In this document: in pieces, positions 25,440 to 36,706 of the stretch
Numbering within the stretch: the stretch's first letter is position 1
Layout: the number at the start of each line of letters is the position of its first letter
DNA from: Cristatella mucedo
Taxonomy: Eukaryota > Bryozoa > Phylactolaemata > Cristatellidae
Direction of reading: 5' to 3'
Length of the DNA stretch: 64,000 bases
Assembly (NCBI GenBank): GCA_009760855.2
Contig: WPIO01000017.1
Span: forward strand, 1-64,000
Program-made: the position numbers and the translations under genes
Notes under the pieces: model-generated
Databases searched by the model: none
The model's input: the letters and a program-made list of their open reading frames with translations, nothing else
What the model was told of the DNA's origin: nothing

Positions 25440-26642
25440 CGTTCCGTCGCTAGATTCCGATCGGAATTTTTGCGAGCGCAGTAACTGCGACGTTAGTCGG
25501 CAGACTTAAAATCGATCGACCTGTTTGGTCCGCGATAGCGCTTCCCCCGGTCGCGCCGCGAGCGCTCGGGCGCCGCGCGGCGAGGCGGGCAGCGCGGCGC
25601 CACTTCGCGGGCTGCGGAGGGAGGCTGCCGCTGAGGCCGCGAGGGGGCGGCGCCGCCGGCGACGGCGGTGGCGGCTGCGGCGGGATGGCGTCGCGCCATT
25701 CATTTACCATTAAACCTAAGCTCTTCATATGAGTGGCGGCGAGACGCGCCGCGAAAATCCCGGTCCGCGGTGGCAAATCCGTCCTCGAAGCACCCGCTCA
25801 CCCCGTAAGTCCGGGAGGGGGGTGGGTGGCCGCCCACATGGAGAGGGGGCAGAGAGGTGGCCGCGGCGCCCGCCGGCGAATGCCAGGCAGACTCGACCGG
25901 TAGCGCCCCGAGAACCGCTAGCAGCTCTCTATCGCTCTCTCCTCTGGTCCGCATGCATTTCAAAACCTTAGACGCGTGCGCAGTAAGTCGCTGGCGAGCA
26001 GCGCCGACGCAGAGGAGGTAGGCGGGCGGGCGGGCGGGCGGGCGGGCGGGCGGGCGGGCGTGCGCTCGAAGCCAGGAGCCCCGCCCGCCGCTGCTCCCGC
26101 CTCTAGCTAAGCGGCCGCCGCCGAAGCGCGACCTATGTGAGCGGCGGTCGAAGGACGCGCAGGTAGCTAGCTAAATAGCTACCGCTATTTGTCGACCCAA
26201 GTCGCGCGCGTCGAGGTCGAAGGAGCCGACAACAGGCGGCGCGCGGCCCGCGGGCCAAGGCCAAGGCTGACTAGCCGTTGCGGCGCGCCCGAGGTAGACT
26301 GTGGGGGGGGGGGAGGAGGAGGACACACAAAGGCTGTAGGTCGGCATTGCTCACTCAATTAGCGAATCAAATGCAGGTGGGCTCGGCGCTGATTGGTGCG
26401 CCGCGGCTCGGTCGAGTCGGCCTTCATTTATTCTTGACCTGTACGGCCCAGCGGCTAGAGCCTATCCCTACCGAGATCGAGCGTGCCGCTGGTTGGCCTA
26501 TCCGCCGCGGCTGCTGAGAACGACGAGGCGCTCTCGAATGAATTTGGAGCCCGCGACGCGACCGTACGCCGTCGCGTAATCCGCGCCTGCCGCGTAGCGA
26601 CCAGGCGGGCGAGGCGCACTTCGGCTCGCCGCCGGGCTCGAC
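25440..26642 (+). promoter_or_regulatory. CpG-rich promoter and 5'UTR region of Frizzled
   Basis: The region is very GC- and CpG-rich compared with the surrounding AT-rich repeats. It contains a (GGGC)n run of about ten units at about 26021-26060, an inverted CCAAT box (ATTGG at 26392-26396) and a G run at about 26300. No clear TATA box was found. Two strong splice donors (GTAAGT at 25805 and 25983) and an AG at 26450-26451 preceded by pyrimidines allow a 5'UTR intron, which is speculative. The transcription start is unknown. Confidence 0.6.
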
Positions 26643-28418
26643 ATGGCCAGCCGCCGCCGCGCCCAGCACTCGCTGTTATCGTGCCTAGCGCTGGCGGCTC
26701 TCGTCGTCCAAAATGGAGGACAGCAGCAGCCGCCGAGCGGCGCCGATCACCTGGAGCAGCCAACGCACGGCCTGTGCCAGCCGATTTCGGTGCCGCTGTG
26801 CAAGGACATTGGCTACAACTCGACGATAATGCCCAACATGATGAACCACCAGAAGCAAGACCAGGCCGGACTCGAGGTGCACATGTTCTACCCACTGGTC
26901 AAGGTGAACTGCAGCCCCGACCTGAAGATATTCCTCTGCGCTCTCTACGTGCCCGTATGCACGATAGTCGACCGCGCGATACCGCCGTGCCGGAGCCTAT
27001 GCGTGGCCGTGCGCGACGGCTGCCTCGAGCTGATGCACAAGTTCGGCTTCGAGTGGCCCGAGCACATGGTGTGCGACAAGTTCCCCGACCGGCCCGACCT
27101 GTGCGTCGGCCGGAACACGACCGAGAGCACGACGAGCCCCGCCCTGTCGCGCCCGTTCGGCCGGTCCACGACTCGGGCACCGAAGCAGCCGCCGGCTCGC
27201 GGCAGCAGCTCGCCCCTCCGCGGCGGTGGCAACGCCTCAATCGCCGGCAGCAGCGGCCAGTGCCCGGCGTTCTATAACGTGTCGCCGGCACTCAAGTACG
27301 AGCTTCGCATCACCGACGACGAGGCGATACCGGACTGCGGAGCACCGTGCCACGGCATGCTGTTCACCGAGGACCAGGAGCAGTTCGCTCGCCTCTGGGT
27401 CGGCATCTGGGCGTTCCTCTGCCTGTTCTCGACGCTCTTCACCGTGCTGACGTTCCTCATCGACATGCGTCGCTTCCGCTACCCGGAGAAGCCCATCATC
27501 TTCCTGTCGGGCTGCTACTTCGTCGTGGCTCTGTCCTACGTGGTCGGCTTCATCCTCGAGGACGGCGTGTCGTGCGTGCGCGCCTACGACGGCGGCGGCG
27601 GCCTCGTCGTCACGCAGGGCACGAAGAAGGAGGGCTGCACGATCCTGTTCATGCTCACCTACTTCTTCACGATGGCCAGCTCCATCTGGTGGGTGATTCT
27701 CACCATGACCTGGCTGCTGTCGGCCGGCCTCAAGTGGGTGCCCGAGGCGATCGAGTCCAACTCGCAGTACTTCCACCTGGCGGCCTGGGCCGTGCCGGCC
27801 GTCAAGACGATCACGGCGATCGCGCTCGGCGCCATCGACGGCGACGTTCTGAGCGGCGTCTGCTTCACGGGCATCTCGAGCCGGCGCGCCCAGATCGCCT
27901 ACGTGGTGGCGCCGCTCGTCGTCTACCTGTCGCTCGGCACCGTCTTCCTGCTGGCCGGCTTCGTGTCGCTGTTCCGAATACGCACCGTCGTGAAGCACGG
28001 CGGTGCGAAGACGGACAAGTTCGAGAAGCTCATGGTGCGCATCGGCATCTTCTCGGTGCTGTACACGGTGCCGGCCGTCATCGTCATCGCGTGCAACTCG
28101 TACGAGCTCATGTACCGCGAGACCTGGATGAAGGCGTGGCGCGCGGCCAGCTGCCTCGACCAGCGAGTCGCTGCGCTGCGCTCGGGCGACCCGGCGGCCA
28201 TAGCTGCCGCCACCGCTGCCTGCTCGGCCGTGCCGCTGACTGGGGCGGCGGCGCACGTGAAGGTCGAATTCACCTGGTTCATCCTCAAGTATCTTGGCTA
28301 CCTCATTGTTGGCATTACCTCGGGTTTTTGGATCTGGTCTGGCAAGACTGTGTCGTCGTGGAAAAAGTTCTTCGGCAACATCACCTCGGGCCGTAAAAAC
28401 AGGGAGGTGGCCGTGTGA
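26643..28418 (+). CDS. fzd1/2/7: Frizzled Wnt receptor, class 1/2/7
   Basis: This is a complete 591-aa seven-pass receptor for Wnt ligands at the plasma membrane, acting with LRP5/6-type co-receptors and Dishevelled. The start ATG has G at -3 and G at +4 and opens a signal peptide (residues 1-23). The cysteine-rich Wnt-binding domain (about 45-154) has all ten conserved cysteines (45, 53, 90, 99, 106, 116, 120, 127, 144, 154) and the class-1/2/7 text [12 protein letters not shown] and [13 protein letters not shown] Ser/Thr/Pro linker follows. Membrane spans lie near 248-272, 284-306, 332-360, 376-398, 418-444, 462-486 and 543-566. Loop 3 reads FRIRTVVKH, and the Dishevelled-binding KTxxxW is K568-T-V-S-S-W573. 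N-glycosylation sites are N59, N158, N197 and N212. The tail ends EVAV, a possible PDZ ligand; vertebrate class members usually end ETTV. Extracellular loop 3 (about 490-542) is long and Ala-rich. There is no intron in the coding region, as in several vertebrate Frizzled genes. GC content is far above the flanks. Confidence 0.98.
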   Translation: MASRRRAQHSLLSCLALAALVVQNGGQQQPPSGADHLEQPTHGLCQPISVPLCKDIGYNSTIMPNMMNHQKQDQAGLEVHMFYPLVKVNCSPDLKIFLCALYVPVCTIVDRAIPPCRSLCVAVRDGCLELMHKFGFEWPEHMVCDKFPDRPDLCVGRNTTESTTSPALSRPFGRSTTRAPKQPPARGSSSPLRGGGNASIAGSSGQCPAFYNVSPALKYELRITDDEAIPDCGAPCHGMLFTEDQEQFARLWVGIWAFLCLFSTLFTVLTFLIDMRRFRYPEKPIIFLSGCYFVVALSYVVGFILEDGVSCVRAYDGGGGLVVTQGTKKEGCTILFMLTYFFTMASSIWWVILTMTWLLSAGLKWVPEAIESNSQYFHLAAWAVPAVKTITAIALGAIDGDVLSGVCFTGISSRRAQIAYVVAPLVVYLSLGTVFLLAGFVSLFRIRTVVKHGGAKTDKFEKLMVRIGIFSVLYTVPAVIVIACNSYELMYRETWMKAWRAASCLDQRVAALRSGDPAAIAAATAACSAVPLTGAAAHVKVEFTWFILKYLGYLIVGITSGFWIWSGKTVSSWKKFFGNITSGRKNREVAV

Positions 28419-30985
28419 CGATGATGATGATGACGAGCACGGCAGTCAGCCGAGCCTGAGCTGACTCTCCAGATGTGCAAGTGGCAGAGAACGGATGCTC
28501 TGCCACTGGCTGTGAGTCACGGCCGGCCGGCCGGCAGAAGCAACAGCTGCTGTGCTGCTGCAGCAGCAGCACAGCAGCAGCTGGCCAAGATGACGACTGC
28601 TGATGCTGGATGTGCTGAGAAAAGACCCGTCGACAAACAACTCGCTCGTGTGAGCACTTTCTTTTGGCACATTGCGGCCAGTGGCAGCAGGCAGCCACAG
28701 CTTTCATCATCTGGGCCGGCCCGGGCCCGGTGCCTCTCTTTGTTGCTTCCTAGGAGCTGTCGTTTGTGGGCAGCATGGCTGCCGCTGCCACTGCTGCCGA
28801 TGCTGCTGCTGCCGAGGGCCTCTCGATGCTCTGTACAGCTCTGCCGTCGTCGCCTCCGCCGGCTCTGCCACCAGCGGAATGCAGGGGCCTCGTTCTTGGC
28901 CGCTCTGCTGACGATGTTGGCGTTGTCCAGCAGGCAGCAGTCAACAGTGGTGCTATCTTTTGCAAAGACCTGTCTGTGCCGAAGCAGCCTGCTGCTGCTT
29001 CTGCCGCCTTCAATCCCCTGCTGCGGTGGCGCAGGCAGCCTGCGGCTGCCAACTAGTCGTGCTTTGTCCGGCGACGAACGCTCCTCTCGTAGACATCATG
29101 AAAGGCCAGTAGCTGACTGGCTTGTTGTTTGATTGTCCTGCGGTAGTGTCAATGCTTGGCGGCTGCCTCTTCCTCCAGTGAAGCCCTGTCTGCTCAGAGT
29201 TTGGCCCAAGCTTGGTGAGCCCTGACTCGGTGGTCAGAGTCATAGAGATCTGCGCCCGCCTGCCCGAGCCTAGTTGCTACTCGGGCAGTCGCTGCTGCTG
29301 GTGACCGGCAGGCTGGTCCTTAACTCGAGCACCTGCCGCTCACCCACTCACGGGCCAGCCCGGCTGCATTCAGCAGCCCAGCTGAATTGCCGGCTGCCGC
29401 GCCAGTGTAGTTTAAACACAGTGGCTTCTGGCCTGTGCAAACAAGCCCTGCTGAGACGAACTGAGTCGTAATTGTACGCTAGCCACTGAAGAGGTCGCAG
29501 TGTGCACATGTGCCTGATGGACCAGTTGTTTGCTGCTCGGCGGGATGGCGCTGGACTGCTCGGAGGACAGTGGCAGCACCCTGATTGTTGTTGAAACAAT
29601 GCCTGCCTTAACCAGGTCTGTCGCTGCTGCTGCTGCTGCCGCCGGGTCTGCTAGCAGCTGCCACTCGGCTACAGCCTCTGCCACTGCCGCTGCTTGTAGG
29701 TTTTGTATCCATGGCCTGCCATGTCGAAGCACTGGTAATGGGGCATTTTTTGACATTATTCGATTACAAGTTGACAACTGAACGCCACCACTGCTGCCGC
29801 CTGCGCTGCTGTAGCCACTAGCTAGGCTGCCACTGCAGCGAGCGAGCACTCGGCACCGCGAGTTGTAAACGAGTGTGCTGCCGCCGAACCCTCGTGGCTC
29901 GTCGGAGCTTTAGCTGTCGGCGTAGCCGGCTGCTGCACTTTGGTGCTGCTGCTGCTGCGCGACTACATCCGGCCGAGCGTGGCGTATGCGTGGCTGCCGT
30001 TCTGCTGTGGTCGTGCTCGTGGGACCAGGATTCCGTGTATGCTGGGTGCCGTTGTGCAGAGCGGCCTGGTTGTAGGCAGCGCCGTGCTCCTCGCCCTGTG
30101 CGACCTCAGCCCGGCAGCGGCGGCCGCTCCTTCAGCCTGCCGCTCGACTCCAGGTGCTCCGGCACTGGGCAGCAGCCGTCTGAGCAGCAGGGTGCCTTCT
30201 CGCACTTTACCAGTCACTCACTTGCACTAAGTTGTTGTGTGTGGTTTCGATGTTGCTCACACCCGGACGTTCCTGATCCGGATGTGAACGGCTGTCATTG
30301 CCATTGCCTCGGTGGGGCCGAGACGTAGGAGGATGGTGGCATCTTGCTTTCCGTGCAATCGTACCCTTCCTTGCCTTACGGGAATTCAAAACTTGGGTTT
30401 GAGCCCTCTGTGATGCTGTACCTACTAGCACCTGATTAGTCTCAAATCGAGTTTGCTTCTGGTTCAGTTGCACCTGCTAAAGGCTCACGAGCGTGTGCTG
30501 CAAGGGCGAGGTCCTGATAGCCAATGCTGAGCTCCCTGAGCAGCCTCGGCGCCAGCACATTGCTGTTGCTTTTCAGGCTCGGGAGCCGGCCACCGTTTTC
30601 TCCCCATCACCTCTCCCTTCCCCATGACCTTCGTGATAATCTGATGGCAGTCCTGAGATAGACATGCCATCCGAGCGTTGGGGGGGAGGGGAGGGTGCTT
30701 TGGAAAGGCACGAAGCCACTGCCTTTTCTCTCAATCTTTGAGTGGATTGCATTCCCTGGCAGTCGATGGTCTCCTTATGTGGGCGCGAGTTCGAGCACTC
30801 GTGCTCCACGACGAGCACTAGACCAGTGCTTGACGTATGAGCTGCCCCTAGGCTGACAGGGTTACCTACGGTTACCAAACTGCATGTCATGACTAAGAGC
30901 TAGAGAGCAAGTGAATATGTTTTCCTTGTGTTTTGCTTGCCTGTGCATGTCACAGTGCATCCTACTAACGGGGGGGGGGGGTCCT
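28419..30985 (+). other. probable Frizzled 3'UTR, CTG/CAG-rich
   Basis: From the stop codon onward the sequence stays GC-rich and is full of CTG, CAG and GCTGCTGC runs for about 2 kb. Open frames here (for example 28473-29132) switch phase constantly and carry no domain. The first clear polyadenylation signals downstream are at 30986. A transcript reaching that point would have a 3'UTR of about 2.6 kb. This is inferred from context only. Confidence 0.5.
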
Positions 30986-30995
30986 AATAAATAAA
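30986..30995 (+). promoter_or_regulatory. overlapping AATAAA polyadenylation signals
   Basis: AATAAATAAA gives two overlapping AATAAA hexamers just after an 11-G run. They are the first such signals I found after the Frizzled stop codon. Confidence 0.5.
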
Positions 30996-31010
30996 CCAGC
31001 TACTATGAGT

Positions 31011-31950
31011 GTCTTCGCGTGCGTTTGCATGCTTGCCTTCCAGGACACCTTTTTTGTCATTCACTTTTAGTCATCGCTTCTCTAGTTGTAAAGCGTCTGA
31101 ATGCTTTGCTCACGACTTTTAAGCTACAGACAGGAACTAGTCATGCGTGTAGTGCTGCTTAGTCATGCTGAACTCGCAGTACCAAGGATCATTTGCCAGT
31201 TCTTGCTTTTGAGTACATGTCGATTGACAGGTTCGTTGCCTCGTTGGTTTGTGGTTGGATCGCCGAGAAACATCCATAGCATGACTGCCTTTTACCTGGT
31301 ATCTGTGGCTCTCCTTGTTCACTTGCATTTTTCTTCACCCTCTGGTGATCTGCCATTGTGATTCGGCCGAGCTGCTGCCGTCGCTTGCTGCAGCCAGGCA
31401 GCAGGTGACTCGAGCAGCTGTTGGAGAGCTGTACATTCCTTTTACAAATGCAGCTGCATGAGGGCTGCTTTCTGTGTGTGCCCTGCTGGTTAGAGCTGCC
31501 GCAGTTTACTTCTGCTTCCGATCCTGATTATGTCCAGTTTGTTCGTAGTAGTCTGCCTGCTCACTTCGGTTTACTATTTTGCTGCCCGTCCATTGTTTCA
31601 GTGCTGATTTGTTTCGTTCGGTGGCAGTTAGCTGAGCAAACCCATTGACTGCACTGTAAGTAGCTCTTCAGTATGACCAGCAACGAACCCGGTCGTGGCC
31701 ACTCCACTCTAAATGCCACCGTCCATGTTAGCCGGCCACTTGATTATGAGCACCACATCCGGTCGCCGTGCTGCCAATGGCAGTTTTATTGTATCTGTAT
31801 TCAGAAGCCGCTTGTTTGCAAGAGCCAAGTTATCTTGTCCCGAGGGTGAAGTCCTTTGTTTGATACATTGTATGTCTCTCTTGCTAGGACATTCGCGATC
31901 GATTTCAGCCAGTGTTTAGGCTGGGCATGCCCAGCTCTTCGTCAGATGGC
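31011..31950. other. no gene seen
   Basis: Nothing recognised before the GA microsatellite. Confidence 0.45.
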
Positions 31951-32078
31951 TTAGAGAGAGAGAGAGAGAGAGAGGAGGAGGGAGGGAGACTGAGAGAGGA
32001 GAGAGAGAGAGACAGAGAGAGAGAGACAGAGAGACAGAGAGCGAGAGAGAGAGAGACAGAGAGACCGAGACAGAGAGA
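31951..32078. repeat. (GA)n microsatellite, imperfect
   Basis: GA/GAGACAGA repeats over about 125 bp. Confidence 0.95.
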
Positions 32079-32783
32079 GCAAGCTCTGCCTTTCATCGGT
32101 TCTCGTTTGTCGGCTCCAGCCATTTGCTGCACCTGCATTCTGACGTCTGCCATGTGTATGACCATACATGTCTGCCTACAGCCATCATGTCTAGGTCAGC
32201 TCCGTGTCAGTGCCAATGTGCCTGCTCCTGGTATTGCACTCAGCAGGTTGGGCAGAGTGCCAGGCAGACCTACTATCATCGTCATCGCCTGCCACAAGTT
32301 TTCCAGAAACAGTGCAAGCAATGCAGGTGATTGCATTTCTCTGTCTTCTCACGACAGCCCTGACAGCTCTTTGGTGGTTGGGGGAGGGGAGATCAGGGGT
32401 TAGGAGTTACAGGTGCTGGTGGCTGGAGAGACTCCTGAGGTGCCGATCTCAAGGAGCCGGCATAGGCAAGACAGTGGTTTGCACTCGGACACTATCATGC
32501 TGCAATGCCTTCCACCAAGCCTGCCCGCTTTGCGGGCTGGAGGCTGGCACGCTTTGCAGGGCTGGAGGCTGGCATGCAGAGCCAGAGGCCGTCAACTTTA
32601 AGATGTCTCTGCTCCAGACACCTTGCCATGCAGACATCGGACGTCACGGGCAGTAGATCGATTTCCACCTGAGGGGCTCGTAGTATGTTAACGTAGCATG
32701 CTATAGTGCAGCTACTGTCCCCACAACGTGGCTTGGTCAGAGCAGTCCTCGTTGGCCGTTATTGAGAGGAAGGTCTGCTGCCC
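32079..32783. other. no gene; short tandem repeat at 32525-32580
   Basis: GGGCTGGAGGCTGGCA is repeated twice near 32540. Nothing else was recognised. Confidence 0.45.
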
Positions 32784-32938
32784 CTGGCTCTTGACCCAGG
32801 GATGCTGGTGCTCACTCATTATAGCCAGGGTCGTCGGTTGTAACCCTATGTTGGGCGATCCTTTATTGCCCACAGCGAGCAGTGGTGTAGCGAGTCCTTA
32901 AGGCTCTTCTGCTGTTATGTAAATGAGGCTGTTGAATC
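32784..32938 (+). mobile_element. SINE-A copy 3
   Basis: Head TGGCTCTTGACCCAGGGATG, decayed B box CGGTTGTAACCC, body TTGGGCGATCCTTTATTGCC and GGCTCTTCTGCTG, end GCTGTTGAATC. Confidence 0.85.
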
Positions 32939-33836
32939 GTAGTGCAGTGGGTCCGATACTGGTATCAGTGGACGACCGGTGACTTGATTCGAGCAGAGAG
33001 AGAGAGAGAGAGAGAGAGATCAATCGAGGAAGTAGCAAGCCAAGCCGTTGGCTCAGTGGGCACTGTGCTTGCTTGCTCGAATGATGCTGGTCTGAACAAA
33101 CTGCTAGCACTGGCCACTATTCCCGTGAGGCCAATTTAGTGGAGAGCCTGCTGCTCTCACTTTCCGGCTCTGTCTCTCACTTCCGGTCCCAGTGTGCCGA
33201 GCTCGCCGTGGCCGTGCTCGTTCGCGTGACTGCCGATCCGTCCGGGTGAGTGATTCACTATATGCCAAGGATAGCCCCCCTCCGGCAAGAAAGCTGCTGG
33301 CAGTGTGTGAGGGGACCAGGCCTCTTGCCAGGCAGTTGGACTGTCTGCCATCTACGAGCCTGCCCTACGAGCCTTGCCAGAGGGGTGGAGGGGTAGGAAG
33401 GTGGTGGCAGGAAGTGGTGTCAGTTGTGCACGACTGGCATGGGTGGCTCGACTCGGTCGGTCTGGCTGTCGCTGGAGTGATGTGATCAGCTCAGCTTTCT
33501 CACTCGGTCACCAGCCCGAGTAAGAGCCCTGGGCTAATTCGTACCGGTTCATCGCTGGCATTTCCCATTGTGTTCGTTCGAACTCAGAGCCCCTTGGCTG
33601 TCTTTACAAGCATGGGTTTAAACCACCACAATGCCGTCAGCTTGTCAGATCGATGAGCTGCTGGCTGCTGCCCCAGCTCGGCCATCAGCCGGCCCAGCAC
33701 GGCTAGCATTGCAGTCCTGCCATTGTGGGAGTTGTCCTCCCAGCTTGATGCTCGTTGCCCTGCTGGGCATGTGATGCCAGCCCAAGGCTCACGAGCTCTG
33801 GAAAGACGAAATAGAAACCGCTCTTTTTGTCACACT
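32939..33836. other. no gene; short GA run at 32997-33020
   Basis: No gene support. A GTGAGT donor-like site at about 33246 has no convincing exon before it. Confidence 0.45.
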
Positions 33837-33895
33837 CTCCCTCTCTGTGTCACTCTGTCTCTCTGTCTCTCTCTCTCTCTCTGTCTCTCTCTGTC

Positions 33896-33990
<95 letters not shown>

Positions 33991-34127
33991 CACTCTCTCC
34001 CCCTCTCTCTCTGTCTCTCTGTGTCTCTCTTTTTCTGTCTCTCTCTATCTCTCTGACTGTCTGTCTGTCTGACTGTCTGTCTGACTGTCTGTCTGTCTGT
34101 CTATCTCTCTTGACTGTCTCTCTCTCG

Positions 34128-34160
<33 letters not shown>

Positions 34161-34165
34161 CCTCC
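33837..34165. repeat. (CT)n microsatellite with CTGT interruptions
   Basis: About 330 bp of CT, CTGTCTCT and GACTGTCTGT repeats: one of the longest simple repeats in the window. Confidence 0.97.
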
Positions 34166-34934
34166 AGGTGTTAAAAGTAATTTTGACAACTTAAAGAAGC
34201 ATGCCAGTTCAACAGCAGACTTGCAGAACGTTTGGACTTACCACTACTACTATTATGCAAGAAGTCATGAGCCGACCTGCAGGAATGCATGCTGCCAGGT
34301 CGTTCGTAGCTGACCCGAGGGTAATTTTCAGAGTGGCTGTGGGGGCTCCAGAAATTTCTAGACTATCGCTTGGCAGTGGCCGTTCGAAGCTCTCCCCCTT
34401 GGCGAGAGCTTCACCATCGGCTGGTGTCCTGGCGTCGGCTCGACCTGCATTTCGTGTATTTTGGGGATCCAGTTACCGAGCTATAAAATGCATGCTCGAG
34501 GTCAAGGGTGAAAAGCCTTGTCTGGCTTCCAAATTAGGCTTAATTTCCTGGCTTCCAAATAGGGCTATCTTCTATGAGCCTGCTGTTTTCCTCCTCTAGT
34601 CCTTACAGACCACAGAGGCCAAACGTCTTGACCTTGGACCATATTGAGAGTGTCAATAATTGCTTCCGTCCAACTGCCCTAATAGCTCACCCTGGAGACA
34701 GTGTCACTTTCTTGGTAAGCTGGACAGCATTTTCACCTTTTTGAGAATCTGTTTATAATTTGTATTGAATGTTCATAGGTGCTAAACAATCTCAGTGCTG
34801 ATTAGTTCATGGTTGTGCTGAACGCACGGTAGTACCGTAAGTTACATAGCAAACGCATAGATCGCGTATGAATGGAATCAGCACTAAACATTCGATTGTC
34901 CTTCCTTTGCTGTAAAGAAAGAAATGGATTGGGA
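34166..34934. other. no gene; 26-bp tandem duplication near 34525-34570
   Basis: CTGGCTTCCAAATTAGG and CTGGCTTCCAAATAGGG are adjacent copies. No gene was recognised. Confidence 0.5.
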
Positions 34935-35200
34935 AGAGAGAGAGAGAGAGAGGTGGTATGGTAGAGAGAGAGAGAGGGACGGTAGAGGGTGAGACACAGA
35001 GAGGGAGAGAGAGAGGGACAGACAGACAGAGACAGGGACGACAGAGAGAGAGACAGAGAGAGACAGAGAGAGACAGAGAGAGAGAGACTGAGAGAGAGAC
35101 AGAGAGAGAGAGACTGAGAGAGAGACAGAGAGAGAGAGACAGAGAGAGAGAGAAAGAGATTGAGTTCTCTGAGGTTGCCATATCAAATATATTATTTTTA
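34935..35200 (+). mobile_element. GA microsatellite fused to a LINE-A tail
   Basis: About 220 bp of GA/GACAGA runs without a break into AAAGAGATTGAGTTCTCTGA and a short TATCAAATATATT end, which is the LINE-A 3' tail. The microsatellite replaces the sequence normally preceding the tail. Confidence 0.8.
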
Positions 35201-35500
35201 TAAATGTATGGCCAGCACCAGTCACGTACAGACGTTGAAGTGCTGTAGCATATTATGGTTGTGTGCACGGGCTGGCGACCTATACTAAAACGAAGCATTT
35301 ACAGATAATACAATGTTGCAATGATTTGCTGTAAGCCAAAAGAACCATACGGAGCCTACATGGCTGTCTAACGATGTGACGAATTTACGGCTCAATGAGT
35401 TGTATCTATTTCTTTTTTTTAGCAAAAAGAGGTTTTGTACAGGGCCAGCTTTGCACCCCATCAAATATTTGCACCGTTTCGACTCATTTCTTTGTTTGGC
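35201..35500. other. no gene seen
   Basis: Nothing recognised. Confidence 0.5.
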
Positions 35501-35525
35501 TTTGGAGTAAGAATCTTACTCCAAA
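35501..35525. repeat. 12-bp perfect inverted repeat, 1-base loop
   Basis: TTTGGAGTAAGA, A, TCTTACTCCAAA. Confidence 0.95.
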
Positions 35526-35528
35526 GAC

Positions 35529-35583
35529 CTTGACCGTCAAAGGCTGGCTACTTACTGTAAGATGCTAGCCTTTTACGGTCAAG
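35529..35583. repeat. 17-bp inverted repeat around the SINE-B head
   Basis: The left arm CTTGACCGTCAAAGGCT and right arm AGCCTTTTACGGTCAAG pair with one mismatch. The right arm is part of a SINE-B head, so the left arm looks like an inverted partial copy of it. Confidence 0.9.
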
Positions 35584-35668
35584 TTCTTGGGCTCATGTCC
35601 CTGCGGTAGATGTGAAGCTCATGGCTAGAGATTACGTTCTTTTAGGTCGTTATGCAAATAAAATTATG
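35541..35668 (+). mobile_element. SINE-B copy 3
   Basis: The head includes GTAAGATGCTAGCC and a decayed B box TTGGGCTCATGTCCC; the tail is TAGATGTGAAGCTC, CTAGAGATTACG and TTATGCAAATAAAATTATG. Confidence 0.75.
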
Positions 35669-36635
35669 TTTTTTTTACCATTTTTGCCTTGATTCGGAGT
35701 CCTAGCCGTAAAAAGAGCGCCCCTAAAGCAGGACCGGCGCCTGCTCGCGATCGATTACGTTTCGCTACGACGGGCCGTTGGCAGCTATTGCTAAGTGCTT
35801 TCACCATTGTGTATTTAATTTAGAGTTTGATAAATGGACGAGACTTTAAGTCGCCACCGTTTGTTCTGCTTTGGTCTTTTAAAGTAAGCCACGGCTTTCG
35901 TTTGCTCCACTAAATGAGCCTCCATTGTGCTTTCTACGAGCAGACCCAAAAGGCCTGCTGCGACTGCCGTGCTAGTGAGCAAACATCAGTTCTCACTGCA
36001 GCACATACATTGTGCATGTGGACGAAACGCAAAATGGCATGCATCGAAGTTCCAGAGGAATGCCAAGCTTTTTGAAAAAGCTGCCAGTCGAGCCTCCCGT
36101 TGAAGCAGGTTGACCTCATCCTGTTGCAAGTTCCCTGGTCGGTCGCTGGCTGGCTTTGTTAAGAACCTCTGATCACCTGCCTCTATTAAGCGAAGAGCGT
36201 TCTTAATCTTGGTACAGCCGCTGGTAGATATTATTAAAAGAAAAGCTTGTCTTGTCAGGTCGGTTCGACAGAGGGAATCCGAAAACGAGTCCACAGCCCC
36301 TAACCAGAGACCGTGGAGGTAGGCAACTGAGTAACATCAGTAGTCTCCTGCTGACTAACGTAAAGATTTGGCAACAACAGGCTTCGAGCGGTTTGCCAAC
36401 CAGCAGGCTAGCTAACATTCCTTACGAAACTTGCTGCCGTTAATATTTATTGTAAATAAATAAATACCGTGGATTGTACAAGGAAGACTTTATGCAATGA
36501 AAATTGACAAAATAACTAGCAGCTGCCGCAAAGTGCTCCTCGGCCATGCCCCTAATTTTTTTAGCTGATCTAAGAGCCTTGTTGTTTGTGTAGTGTAAAG
36601 AAAATTAAAGCATTCGTGGCTTGTAAAGAAAAATA
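35669..36635. other. no gene seen
   Basis: Nothing recognised. Confidence 0.5.
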
Positions 36636-36706
36636 AACGATCGCCCACTTAAGGACTCGAATCCACGACCCGGGCCGTGAAGAGCAAGCTTTTTACCTCC
36701 TTGGCG
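36636..36706 (-). mobile_element. SINE-A head fragment
   Basis: The plus strand reads CGATCGCCCACTTAAGGACT, CGAATCCACGACC and CCGTGAAGAGCAAGC, the reverse complement of the SINE-A B box and flanks. Confidence 0.75.

Noticed and set aside
27237-28256. 339-codon minus frame and 349-codon plus frame inside the Frizzled gene
   Set aside because: Shadows of a GC-rich coding region; the Frizzled frame explains the sequence fully.
28473-29132. 219-codon open frame after Frizzled
   Set aside because: It is CTG/CAG-driven, shifts phase with equally open frames on both strands, and has no domain; more likely 3'UTR.
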